Source: an uncultured Akkermansia sp.
GTDB lineage: Bacteria > Verrucomicrobiota > Verrucomicrobiia > Verrucomicrobiales > Akkermansiaceae
Direction of reading: 5' to 3'
Assembly: GCA_904501955.1 (NCBI GenBank)
Contig: CAJGCY010000108.1
Span: 1 to 9,014 of the forward strand
Length of the DNA: 9,014 nt
Of the stretch, positions 1 through 6,691 are shown piece by piece (the stretch's first letter is position 1; each line of letters starts with the position of its first letter). Made by a program: the position numbers and the translations under genes. The notes below the pieces were generated by a model. It did no database searches. It was given only the letters and a program-made list of their open reading frames with translations, and was not told the DNA's origin.

Positions 1-16
1 CCTTTTTTGTCATATA

Positions 17-51
17 CCCAGAGTTACGCCACTACGTGGCTTCACTCTGGG
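17..51. repeat. Two-tier hairpin at the left edge
   Basis: An 8-bp stem (CCCAGAGT at 17-24 with ACTCTGGG at 44-51) encloses a 3x3 internal loop and a second 5-bp stem (GCCAC 28-32, GTGGC 36-40) with a TAC loop. It leads directly into the GGGCTATT motif at 49-56 and the GC hairpin at 65-82. GGGCTATT recurs at 293-300, so this hairpin is probably part of the same dispersed repeat family. A terminator role for a gene to the left is possible but there is no clear T-tract after the stem. Confidence 0.5.
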
Positions 52-64
52 CTATTGTACTTTC

Positions 65-86
65 GCCCCGCGCTTGCGGGGCTTTT
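65..86 (+). terminator. GC hairpin followed by TTTT, possible rightward terminator
   Basis: GCCCCGC (65-71) pairs with GCGGGGC (76-82) across a GCTT loop and is followed by TTTT (83-86). This has the form of a short intrinsic terminator reading rightward, which would serve a gene ending left of the window. The same kind of CCCC/GGGG hairpin occurs in each copy of the surrounding repeat, usually without the T-run, so it may simply be a repeat module. Confidence 0.3.
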
Positions 87-90
87 GTGT

Positions 91-180
91 TCGGCGGGCG
101 TGTGCCGGCGGGGAGAGGGCGGTTTCTTTCGCTCGGATGGCCAATGAACGGATGCATGGGGGCAATTCCGCGCCACGCTT
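91..180 (+). repeat. Direct repeat linker, copy 1
   Basis: This stretch matches 329-416. Between the two copies, 131-210 and 367-446 are identical over 80 bp at an offset of 236. Upstream of that the match continues to about position 91 (329 in the other copy) with a few substitutions and small indels. The linker plus the following unit (181-325) therefore looks like one period of a tandem duplication of about 236-238 bp. Confidence 0.85.
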
Positions 181-325
181 TATGCCACCCCTCCGGGGTT
201 CGCATTTGTTTTTTTGTGGCGATTCCCGGGGTTCCGTGGCTCCCGTCTCCGCTGCGGTGCAGCTCCGCCGAGGCAGGTCGCCACTCCACCGCGGGCTATT
301 TTATGGCGCCCCTCCGGGGCTCGTG
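181..325 (+). repeat. Composite hairpin repeat unit, copy 1 (divergent)
   Basis: The unit opens with a 30-bp module (181-210) that is exactly conserved in three places in the window: here, at 417-446, and in reverse complement at 8816-8845. It contains an ACCCC-TCC-GGGGT hairpin (187-199). The unit ends with a module carrying GGGCTATT (293-300) and a GCCCC-TCC-GGGGC hairpin (308-320). The middle section has diverged from the other two copies. No protein is likely to be encoded: short open frames run through it, but indels between copies break the frame. Confidence 0.8.
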
Positions 326-328
326 AGT

Positions 329-416
329 TCGGCGGGCATGCGCCCGCGAGCGGAGGGCGCTTTCTCGCTCGGATGGCCAATGAACGGATGCATGGGGGCA
401 ATTCCGCGCCACGCTT
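329..416 (+). repeat. Direct repeat linker, copy 2
   Basis: Second copy of the linker at 91-180, starting from the shared TCGGCGGGC. It joins straight into the second composite unit. Relative to copy 1 it has substitutions and one or two short indels near its start and then becomes identical from 367 on. Confidence 0.85.
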
Positions 417-603
417 TATGCCACCCCTCCGGGGTTCGCATTTGTTATTTGGGGCGGTTCCGGGGGGTTGGGGCTTCGAGTCTTCGCTTTCTACGCCCTC
501 ACAGGCCGCCCCTTGCGGGGCTCCCGTCTTCGCGTCTCCCGGCTTCGCGTCTTTGCTACGCCGTGGCAGGCCACCACTATTGTATGGCGCCCCGGGCTCA
601 AAT
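417..603 (+). repeat. Composite repeat unit, copy 2: left arm of a long inverted repeat
   Basis: This unit matches the reverse complement of 8694-8845. The 30-bp module at 417-446 is identical to 8816-8845. The module at 468-524 matches the complement of 8739-8795 with two mismatches (positions 484 and 514). The terminal module around 583-603 matches the complement of 8698-8720 but has lost about 4 bp from its hairpin. An extra segment at 526-580, absent from the right arm, contains a 10-bp direct repeat (528-537 and 543-552). The far edge overlaps the last sense codon and stop of the lipoprotein gene. Positions 1-597 hold repeats only and no gene I can support. Confidence 0.8.
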
Positions 604-1314
604 GACGATAAAGGGGGTGATGAGGGGCTCCAGAAGGAACATGAAGGGGGCGATGGTGATGGAGCCTACTAGGCAGAGGGGAGCTTCTGTGACAATAATG
701 ACGGCGTTGCCGGCGTAATCCGCGACGTAGGCGGGGCCGAGAAGCAGTTTTTGCGTGAAGGTGCGTTTGCCGGGGATGATGGGGATTGCGCCGGTTTGGT
801 ATTCTCCGTCGCTGCTCTGTGCCAAGATGTTGGCAGATTTCGGCTTGCGCAATGCATACATGCCTGAATACTTTACCGGTAGTTTGCGCATCTTCGGTGC
901 GTTGGTTACTTTGACTACGGTGAGTTTATCCGCGCTGATCGGTTGTTTTGTGGTTCCGCGGGGTAAGCCTTGGATGCTGTCCACCTCGTCATCCGTCAGC
1001 GGGAAGTAGTATGCCTCCAACGCTGAGATGTCGCTATAACTCCATACGCCTGATTGGTGATTCTTTTGGCGGATCAAGGAACTGTCCGTTACCGAATCTA
1101 CATTTCTTTTCGCATAAGCAACGTGCAGGCAGCTGTAGTAGTTCCCCTTGTGCTCATAAATGCAGGGGGTGTTTTTTATAGCTTGCTCATTCAGATTGAC
1201 GATGGGCACGCGCTTGTCTTTTGCATCCAGCTGTTCCACCAGGTGGAGCTGGTGGCATGAGCAGAGGGCGGTGCAACAAGCGGCTGCTGCAAGGAGTTTT
1301 TGCGCGGCGGGCAT
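598..1314 (-). CDS. Predicted lipoprotein of unknown function
   Basis: This encodes 238 residues. I do not recognise the family. The N-terminus is a short signal peptide with an Ala/Leu-rich core (about 7-19) and a plausible lipobox, Leu17-Cys18-Ser19-Cys20, so the mature protein would be lipidated at Cys20 after LspA cleavage. The middle (about 30-185) is soluble, Tyr- and Lys-rich and without cysteines after residue 62, apart from Cys214 near the end. The last 50 residues are strongly hydrophobic (about 187-238), which could be a membrane-associating segment. The gene starts 2 nt after the stop of the ADP-ribosylglycohydrolase gene, so translation is probably coupled to it; no separate Shine-Dalgarno is visible. 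A hand-counted line (1081-1140) gives about 45% GC, well below ileS, which suggests acquisition or relaxed selection. Its stop codon lies in the edge of the flanking repeat, so the native C-terminus may have been altered. Confidence 0.75.
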   Translation of the reverse strand: MPAAQKLLAAAACCTALCSCHQLHLVEQLDAKDKRVPIVNLNEQAIKNTPCIYEHKGNYYSCLHVAYAKRNVDSVTDSSLIRQKNHQSGVWSYSDISALEAYYFPLTDDEVDSIQGLPRGTTKQPISADKLTVVKVTNAPKMRKLPVKYSGMYALRKPKSANILAQSSDGEYQTGAIPIIPGKRTFTQKLLLGPAYVADYAGNAVIIVTEAPLCLVGSITIAPFMFLLEPLITPFIVI

Positions 1315-1316
1315 CT

Positions 1317-2510
1317 TCAGCTATTGGTTAACAAACGGTAAAAGCTTTCCGGGAGGGAGATGTTGGTGTGCGTGAGTGCGCCGCGGAAGAGTGGTGCCAT
1401 TTCTTCCTCCGTGAAGCCGGCAATGCCACAGCCGATGCGGGTGACGAGGAAGTGGAGCTCCGGGTGAGCGGCGGCAAAGTCGATGAACTCCTGTACGTAG
1501 GGGGCAATAGCATCCACCCCGCCATGCATGGTGGGGATGGCGTAGCTTTGCCCCTGAAGGCCTACACCCTGCCCCCAGATGGCGCCGAAGTGGGTGTGTG
1601 CTGCGCGGGCGGCGCCACCGCCATGGTGCCCCTGTAGGTTGCTGCCGAACACGAATACCTCGTTGGCTTGCAGGGTGGTGATTTTTTCCGGGGTAAAACG
1701 TGCCTCGGCAGGCTCGGCCGGGGTGAACAGGTATTGCTCTGCAAAGCGCTCGAGGATTTGCAGCTGCGTTTTGTCCATCAATGCCATGGCGCGTGTCAAG
1801 ATGTGCTCCGGTATGCCATAGTAGGCGCCGGCCACACTGCCGGCCATGGCGGCAATGGTGTCCGAATCGCCGCCGATGGAGATGGCGTTGCGCAGGGCGT
1901 CCTCGTAGTTGCAGGACTCGAAGAAGGCTTGCAGTGCTTGGGGCACAGAGCCTTGGCAGCTGACGTCGAAGCTGTAGCTGAGGCGGATGCCCTCTATCGT
2001 GAAGTCTATGTCGTAATAATGTTGCAGGATGTGCTCGCGGATTTGCTCTTTGCTGTGACCGGTGCGTGCCAAGTAGGTGGCAGCGGCGATGGCCTGTGCG
2101 CCCTTAATGCCCTCCGGGTGGTTGTGGGTGACGGCGCTGACTTGCTCCGCCAAATGCAGCACTTCCTCCAAGCTGCGGCCGGCATACGCGCAGGGGGAGA
2201 CTCGCATGGCGGAGCCATTGCCCCAGCTGTTGTAGGGCTGCGGGTTGGGGCTGCGCAGCCATTCACGGAACTTGCCACCGTAACCGGCGCGGGGGTAGGC
2301 GTTGCCCATGCGCTGCATGCATTGCACCGCCTTTTCCGCCACATTTGCATAGCTCGGGGCGCTCTGCATCAGGGCGTCCGCTATGGCCAAGGTCATGACG
2401 GTGTCATCCGTGGGGCGGCAGTGGGAGGAAAATAAATCAAATTCCTTGCTGCGGTGGTTGTGCCACTCAAAACGTGAGCCGATGATGTCGCCGATGATGC
2501 TTCCGAACAT
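1317..2510 (-). CDS. ADP-ribosylglycohydrolase fused to a macro-like (A1S_2505-type) domain
   Basis: This encodes 397 residues in two domains. Residues 1-262 are an ARH/DraG-type ADP-ribosylglycohydrolase, a Mg-dependent enzyme that removes ADP-ribose from proteins or other acceptors. The N-terminus GSIIGDIIGSRFEW fits the family and fixes the start at 2510. The metal-binding motifs are intact: TDDT at 34-37 and GGDSDTIAAMAG at 213-224, with GNGSAMR (97-103) and HNHPEGIKGA (129-138) between them. Residues about 285-375 match from memory the phage protein family annotated A1S_2505: VFGSNLQGHHGGGAA (287-301), GQGVGLQGQSYAIPT (313-327) and VTRIGCGIAGF (356-366). The glycine-rich first motif resembles a macro-domain nucleotide-binding loop; an ADP-ribose binding role is inferred. 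The gene has its own promoter (2518-2545) and is coupled to the lipoprotein gene. The substrate is unknown. Confidence 0.9.
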   Translation of the reverse strand: MFGSIIGDIIGSRFEWHNHRSKEFDLFSSHCRPTDDTVMTLAIADALMQSAPSYANVAEKAVQCMQRMGNAYPRAGYGGKFREWLRSPNPQPYNSWGNGSAMRVSPCAYAGRSLEEVLHLAEQVSAVTHNHPEGIKGAQAIAAATYLARTGHSKEQIREHILQHYYDIDFTIEGIRLSYSFDVSCQGSVPQALQAFFESCNYEDALRNAISIGGDSDTIAAMAGSVAGAYYGIPEHILTRAMALMDKTQLQILERFAEQYLFTPAEPAEARFTPEKITTLQANEVFVFGSNLQGHHGGGAARAAHTHFGAIWGQGVGLQGQSYAIPTMHGGVDAIAPYVQEFIDFAAAHPELHFLVTRIGCGIAGFTEEEMAPLFRGALTHTNISLPESFYRLLTNS

Positions 2511-2517
2511 GCCTGTT

Positions 2518-2545
2518 ATTGTACGCTTTTTGTGGGTGGTGTCAA
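2518..2545 (-). promoter_or_regulatory. Sigma70-type promoter of the ADP-ribosylglycohydrolase gene
   Basis: On the minus strand a perfect -35 box TTGACA (2540-2545) is followed after a 16-bp spacer by TACAAT (2518-2523). Only 7 nt separate the -10 box from the ATG at 2510, so transcription would begin at or within a nucleotide or two of the start codon. The mRNA is predicted to be leaderless. Confidence 0.75.
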
Positions 2546-2622
2546 GACGAAGTTCCTTGAAGCCCTAGGCGGGGCTATGAATTCCGTTCGCCAACTTCCG
2601 ATTTACCGGACCGGGGTGCGGC
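2546..2622. other. Short intergenic spacer with a weak hairpin
   Basis: This separates the DUF1573-like gene from the promoter of the ADP-ribosylglycohydrolase. It contains a weak 5-bp hairpin (AGCCC 2561-2565, GGGCT 2572-2576) without a T-tract. It might end the ileS operon transcript but the evidence is poor. Confidence 0.25.
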
Positions 2623-3222
2623 TTACTTGCTGACGCGCAGGTAGATGAGGCGCTGAGTGAAGCGGGGGTCGGCGGATTCCATTTTGAGCACCAGCGTGTT
2701 GCGGACACGCTTGGCGGTGCTTTTGGGGGTGATGGTGACGGTGTATTCCCCCGGTTTTCGGCCTTTGGCGGTGGTGTAGGTGAAATCCGCGCCGGAGAGG
2801 GCGGCCTCTTTCACCTTGGTGATGGGGGAGCCGGCGGGCACGGTGATGTGCAGCACGTGGGGGGTGGGGGGCGCGCCGATTTTCCACACGATGTTGGTGG
2901 CGCTCAGGATGATGGCCTGCGGCAGCTCAAAGCGCATGGTGAGGGTGGTGGTTTTGCCATCTGCCGTGGTGGCGGTGATGGTTTTGTCCACCGATTCATC
3001 AAACTTGGAGGTATCCACCTTGGCGGTGATGGTGCGGCCGGAGATGCTGAGGGTGGTGCAGTCGCAATGAGCCTTGGCGGAGGTAACGGCGCAGTCCGCC
3101 TCAAAGGTGACTGTGGTGCTTTGCTGGCCGTGGGTGAGGCGCACGGGCTGCACGGGCTTGGCAAAGCCGGCCACTGCGGGCAGGGAGGCGCAAAGACTGA
3201 GTAAGAGGCAGTTGCGAATCAT
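2623..3222 (-). CDS. Secreted DUF1573-like protein
   Basis: This encodes 199 residues. An N-terminal signal peptide (hydrophobic core about 5-18, cleavage likely near Ala18 or Ala21) sends it across the inner membrane. The mature part is rich in Thr, Val and Lys with alternating beta-type pattern, like one or two Ig-like beta-sandwich domains. The Cys-Asp-Cys at 53-55 followed by a KTITATTADGK stretch resembles the CGC and 'KTI..T.' features of DUF1573 proteins, which are common in Bacteroidota and Verrucomicrobiota; this is recognition by eye, not a profile hit. The start lies 18 nt after the lspA stop, so it is probably the last gene of the ileS-lspA operon. No Shine-Dalgarno is visible. 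Function unknown; a periplasmic or surface role is inferred. Confidence 0.75.
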   Translation of the reverse strand: MIRNCLLLSLCASLPAVAGFAKPVQPVRLTHGQQSTTVTFEADCAVTSAKAHCDCTTLSISGRTITAKVDTSKFDESVDKTITATTADGKTTTLTMRFELPQAIILSATNIVWKIGAPPTPHVLHITVPAGSPITKVKEAALSGADFTYTTAKGRKPGEYTVTITPKSTAKRVRNTLVLKMESADPRFTQRLIYLRVSK

Positions 3223-3240
3223 GGCAGTGCGGTGCAGGGG

Positions 3241-3867
3241 TTATTTTTCCTCGTCCTTAGCTTCTTCCTTCTTGGCATCCTTGGGCTCAAAGAAGGAGGC
3301 GATGAAGAAGAGGCCGGCGGCAATGCACACGCAGGAGTCCGCCACGTTGAAGGCGGGCCAGTGGTAGCCGTTGGGGAACATCTCTGTCTGAATCCACGGG
3401 AAGGAGAAGTCCAGGAAATCCACCACGTAGCCGTTGGCGAAGTTCTGCCAGAAGCTGAGCGTCTCCGCCCCTTTCAGCCAGAAGCCTTGCAGCAAGCGGT
3501 CCGTCATGTTGCCGAGCACACCGGCCATGATGCACACCCAAGCCACCTTGAGCATGCGCGTGCGGAAGAAGCCGCGGCGGTAGAAGATGATGAGGGCGGC
3601 CAGCGCAATAATCTGCACGCAAAGGAAGACGAAGGGCGCCCAAGTGGTGCCATCGCCCATGCCGAAGGCTACGCCTTGGTTGTGCGCGCGTACGAGGTTG
3701 AAGCAGAACACGGAGCAATCCGTCACCACGGGTACGCCGTCCAAGTAAAAACGGTTCGGTTCTTCAAAGTTGAGGACGACCAGCCACTTGCTCACTTGGT
3801 CCAGCACGTAAAGCACAAAGACGGCGATGATGAGGTACAGGGTGGTGCGGGAGGCGTTTTGCTTCAT
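3241..3867 (-). CDS. lspA: Lipoprotein signal peptidase (signal peptidase II)
   Basis: This encodes 208 residues. LspA is the inner-membrane aspartyl protease that cuts the signal peptide of diacylglyceryl-modified prolipoproteins ahead of the lipobox cysteine. Family motifs are all present: DQVSKW (23-28) in the first membrane helix, HNQGVAFG (62-69), GNMTDR (119-124) with catalytic Asp123, and FNVADS (173-178) with catalytic Asp177. Four membrane segments are apparent (about 10-32, 76-96, 106-121, 178-193). It is longer than many LspA proteins because of an insertion around 126-170 and a charged C-terminal tail rich in Lys and Glu (196-208). It follows ileS by 97 nt, a classic ileS-lspA pairing, and precedes the DUF1573-like gene by 18 nt. 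A hairpin (3915-3944) sits in the ileS-lspA gap. The lipoprotein at 598-1314 is a possible substrate. Confidence 0.96.
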   Translation of the reverse strand: MKQNASRTTLYLIIAVFVLYVLDQVSKWLVVLNFEEPNRFYLDGVPVVTDCSVFCFNLVRAHNQGVAFGMGDGTTWAPFVFLCVQIIALAALIIFYRRGFFRTRMLKVAWVCIMAGVLGNMTDRLLQGFWLKGAETLSFWQNFANGYVVDFLDFSFPWIQTEMFPNGYHWPAFNVADSCVCIAAGLFFIASFFEPKDAKKEEAKDEEK

Positions 3868-3914
3868 GGTTGTGAAAAAAGTGGAGGTGGTGGGGTGATG
3901 TCCTTGAGTTTAGC

Positions 3915-3944
3915 AGCCCCCGCCGGTAAGTGCCGGCAGGGGCT
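3915..3944 (-). terminator. Stable hairpin between ileS and lspA
   Basis: A 12-bp GC-rich stem with one G-U pair (3915-3926 with 3933-3944) and a 6-nt loop lies 20 nt beyond the ileS stop. No T-tract follows on the minus strand, so it is not a standard intrinsic terminator. It could attenuate or process the ileS-lspA transcript, or protect the ileS mRNA end. No convincing promoter for lspA was found between it and the lspA start. Confidence 0.4.
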
Positions 3945-3964
3945 TGTTGAGGGTTAGCTGCCAA

Positions 3965-6682
3965 TCAGTGGCAGATTTCGGCGCAGCGCTCGCACAGGCC
4001 GTCCGCATTCACGGCGGCCTCGTAGCGGCGGCAGCGCGGGCACATGCCGTGGGCGGTCTTGGCGGCGGTGGCGGCAAGCTCTGCACCGCGCTCCACCTGC
4101 AGACCGGAGATGATGAAGAAGGTCTTGGCGAACTCGGCATCCTCCAGCAGGGCAACCACGGCGGGTGCTTCATCCTGCGGCAGGGTGAGGGTTACCACGG
4201 CCTCGTTGTTCTTGTTGAATGCCTTGGCCTTAATCTGAGCCTCGATGGCAATCTGAATGACGCTCTTAATCTGCTGCAGTCGGGCAAAGGTGGCGCAGTG
4301 GCCGCCGTCGAAAGCGGGATCCGCGGTCGGGAAGTCCTGCTCGTGCACGGAGCCCTCATTGCCGGCGTGCTCCCAAGCCTCTTCCGCCGTGTAGGCAAGG
4401 ATGGGGGCGAGCAGGCGCACCAGTACATCGAACACGCGGGCGATGGCGTACTGGCGGCTCAGGCGGCGGGTGCTGCCGGCGGCATCGCAGTACAGGCTGT
4501 CCTTGGTGATGTCGATGTAGAGGGCGGACAAGTCGTTCGTGCAGAACTGGTTGATGGCCATGAACACCTTGCGGAACTCGTAGGCATCATACGCGGCGCG
4601 CACCTCGTTGATGAGGCCGTTGCTGCGCTCCAGAATCCAGGCGTCCAGCGCGTCGAGGGCCTCGGGCTTCTCGCCCTTGTAGCCCTTGAGGTTGGCGAGC
4701 AGAATGCGCAGCGTGTTGCGCAGGCGGCGGTAGGGGTCCGTTACCTGTTTGAACAGGTCCTCACCGAAGGGAACCTCGTTCTGCCAGTCCACGGAGCTTA
4801 CCCACAGACGCACGATGTCTGCACCGTATTTCTCGTAGAAGTACTTGGCATTCGTGGGCTTAGTGTAGGTGCCCTGTGCGCTCTTGGAGAGCTTGGAGCG
4901 GTCCTGGTTCACCACGAACGCGTGGGTGAGCACCTTCTTGTACGGTGCTGCGCCACGCCATGCGCAAGAGAGCATCAGCGAGCTCTGGAACCAGCCGCGG
5001 TGCTGGTCCGTAGCCTCCAAGTACACATCACAGGGGGCGTGCAGCTCGGGGTGCTCCTCCAGCACGGATACGTGGGAGCAGCCGGAGTCAATCCACACGT
5101 CCAGCGTGTCCTTACCCTTCTTGTAGGTGGTGGGCAGGCCCAGCTTCTCGCACAGCTCGGCGTCGGAGAGCTCGAACCAGATGTTCGTACCGTGCTCCGC
5201 CACGAGGTCCGCCACCTTGTTGACGATTTCCTCCGTGAGCACGGGCTTGTCGTTCTCATCAAAGAAGACGGGCAGGGGTACGCCCCACGTACGCTGGCGG
5301 GAGATGCACCAATCCGGGCGAGCCTCCACCGTGCTGTAAATGCGGTTGCGGCCCCAAGCAGGCAGCCACTCCGTCTTGTCAATCTGCTCCAGAGCCTGAC
5401 CGCGCAGCTTCTCCATGCTGATGAAGAACTGCTTCACGGCGCGGAAGATGATGGGGGTCTTGGAGCGCCAGCAGTGCGGGTACTGGTGGGTGAACTCCTC
5501 ACGGCCCAGCAGGCGGTTGCCCGCTACCAGCAGGGTGATGATGTCCTCATTGCTCTGCAGCACGTGCTTGCCTACCAAGTGGGGCAGGCCACACTCTGCC
5601 GTGTAGTTGCCGTTGTCGTCCACTGGGGAGAGCACGGGCAGGCCGTATGCCATACCGGCAATGTAGTCATCCGCACCATGGCCGGGGGCAATGTGCACGG
5701 CACCCGTACCGGCATCCGTCGTGACGTATGCGGCGTTGATGATGAGGGACTCGCGGTCCAAGAAGGGGTGGCGGGCGGTGCGCTTCTCCACCTCACTGCC
5801 CACAAAGGTGGCCAGCTGCTCCTGCAGCTCCCAGCCGGTCTTGGCGGTGAAGGTCTCGATGAGCTCGCGCACGATGATGAAGTGGCGCTCCTCGCCATCC
5901 TTCGCGTAGCGGCCGATGACGTAGGTGAAATCCGGGTTGAGGGCGATGGCGAGGTTGCTCGGCAGGGTCCACGGCGTGGTCGTCCAGATGACCATCTCGC
6001 AATCCTCCACGCCAGCCACGGCGCCATCCATCTTGAAGCCCACGTATACGGCGGTGGAGGTGTCCTCCATGTACTCCACCTCAGCCTCTGCCAGGGCGGT
6101 GTGGTGAGCGTAGCTCCACTGCACGGGCTTCATGGACTGGTACACGGCGCCGCTGCCCACCAACTTGGCGAACACGCGCAGAATGCCTGCCTCATACTTG
6201 GGCAGCATGGTGATGTACGGGTTGAACCAGTCACCGAACACGCCCAAGCGGCGGAAAGAGGCGCGCTGCTGGTCAATGTAGCCCAGCGCGAACTCCGTGC
6301 AGCGGCGGCGAATCTCTGCGGGCTCCAAGCCCTGGAACTCCTTCACCACCTTAGCCTCAATCGGCAAGCCGTGGCAGTCCCAGCCCGGAATAAAGGGGGC
6401 GTAGTAACCGCTCATCGTCTTGCTCTTCACGATGAAGTCCTTCAAAATCTTGTTCAGACCCGTGCCCATGTGCACGTCACCATTCGCAAAGGGAGGGCCG
6501 TCATGCAGTATGAAAGTCGGGGCACCCTGCGCTTTGCGGCGGCCGGTAATTCGCTCGTAAAGCTTCTCGTTTTCCCATTTCTCAAGACGCGCCGGCTCCT
6601 TGGTCGTAAGGTCACCGCGCATGGGGAACGTGGTGTCCGGCAGGAAAATCGTGTCTTTGTAGCTCTTAGCAGGTGTGCTCAT
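3965..6682 (-). CDS. ileS: Isoleucyl-tRNA synthetase
   Basis: This encodes 905 residues and charges tRNA-Ile with isoleucine in the cytoplasm. I chose the ATG at 6682 because MSTPAKSYKDTIFLPDTTFP matches usual IleS N-termini and a strong promoter ends 9 nt upstream; an in-frame ATG at 6766 would add 28 unrelated residues and place the promoter inside the gene. Motifs: the HIGH signature reads HMGT (71-74) after DGPPFANGD; GWDCHGLPIE (100-109); the editing domain with WTTTPWTLPS (233-242) and GHGADDY (334-340); KLSKS (597-601) for KMSKS; and a C-terminal zinc site Cys881-x2-Cys884 with Cys897-x2-Cys900. The architecture is the bacterial type with a C-terminal zinc finger and looks complete. 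A single hand-counted line (5041-5100) gives 65% GC. It likely heads an operon with lspA and the DUF1573-like gene. Confidence 0.98.
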   Translation of the reverse strand: MSTPAKSYKDTIFLPDTTFPMRGDLTTKEPARLEKWENEKLYERITGRRKAQGAPTFILHDGPPFANGDVHMGTGLNKILKDFIVKSKTMSGYYAPFIPGWDCHGLPIEAKVVKEFQGLEPAEIRRRCTEFALGYIDQQRASFRRLGVFGDWFNPYITMLPKYEAGILRVFAKLVGSGAVYQSMKPVQWSYAHHTALAEAEVEYMEDTSTAVYVGFKMDGAVAGVEDCEMVIWTTTPWTLPSNLAIALNPDFTYVIGRYAKDGEERHFIIVRELIETFTAKTGWELQEQLATFVGSEVEKRTARHPFLDRESLIINAAYVTTDAGTGAVHIAPGHGADDYIAGMAYGLPVLSPVDDNGNYTAECGLPHLVGKHVLQSNEDIITLLVAGNRLLGREEFTHQYPHCWRSKTPIIFRAVKQFFISMEKLRGQALEQIDKTEWLPAWGRNRIYSTVEARPDWCISRQRTWGVPLPVFFDENDKPVLTEEIVNKVADLVAEHGTNIWFELSDAELCEKLGLPTTYKKGKDTLDVWIDSGCSHVSVLEEHPELHAPCDVYLEATDQHRGWFQSSLMLSCAWRGAAPYKKVLTHAFVVNQDRSKLSKSAQGTYTKPTNAKYFYEKYGADIVRLWVSSVDWQNEVPFGEDLFKQVTDPYRRLRNTLRILLANLKGYKGEKPEALDALDAWILERSNGLINEVRAAYDAYEFRKVFMAINQFCTNDLSALYIDITKDSLYCDAAGSTRRLSRQYAIARVFDVLVRLLAPILAYTAEEAWEHAGNEGSVHEQDFPTADPAFDGGHCATFARLQQIKSVIQIAIEAQIKAKAFNKNNEAVVTLTLPQDEAPAVVALLEDAEFAKTFFIISGLQVERGAELAATAAKTAHGMCPRCRRYEAAVNADGLCERCAEICH

Positions 6683-6691
6683 ACGCGCGCC

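Noticed and set aside
91..446. CRISPR array
   Set aside because: Only two near-identical long copies with a 236-bp period and no short regular spacers; no cas genes.
74..718. Plus-strand open frames through the left repeats encoding MPPLRGSHLFF-like peptides
   Set aside because: The repeat copies are read in different frames because of indels between them, so coding is not conserved. The conserved feature is the hairpin sequence, and one frame runs into the antisense of the lipoprotein gene.
1668..2435. Plus-strand 255-codon frame opposite the ADP-ribosylglycohydrolase
   Set aside because: Antisense shadow of a well-supported gene, Gly/Ala/Val-rich with no motif.
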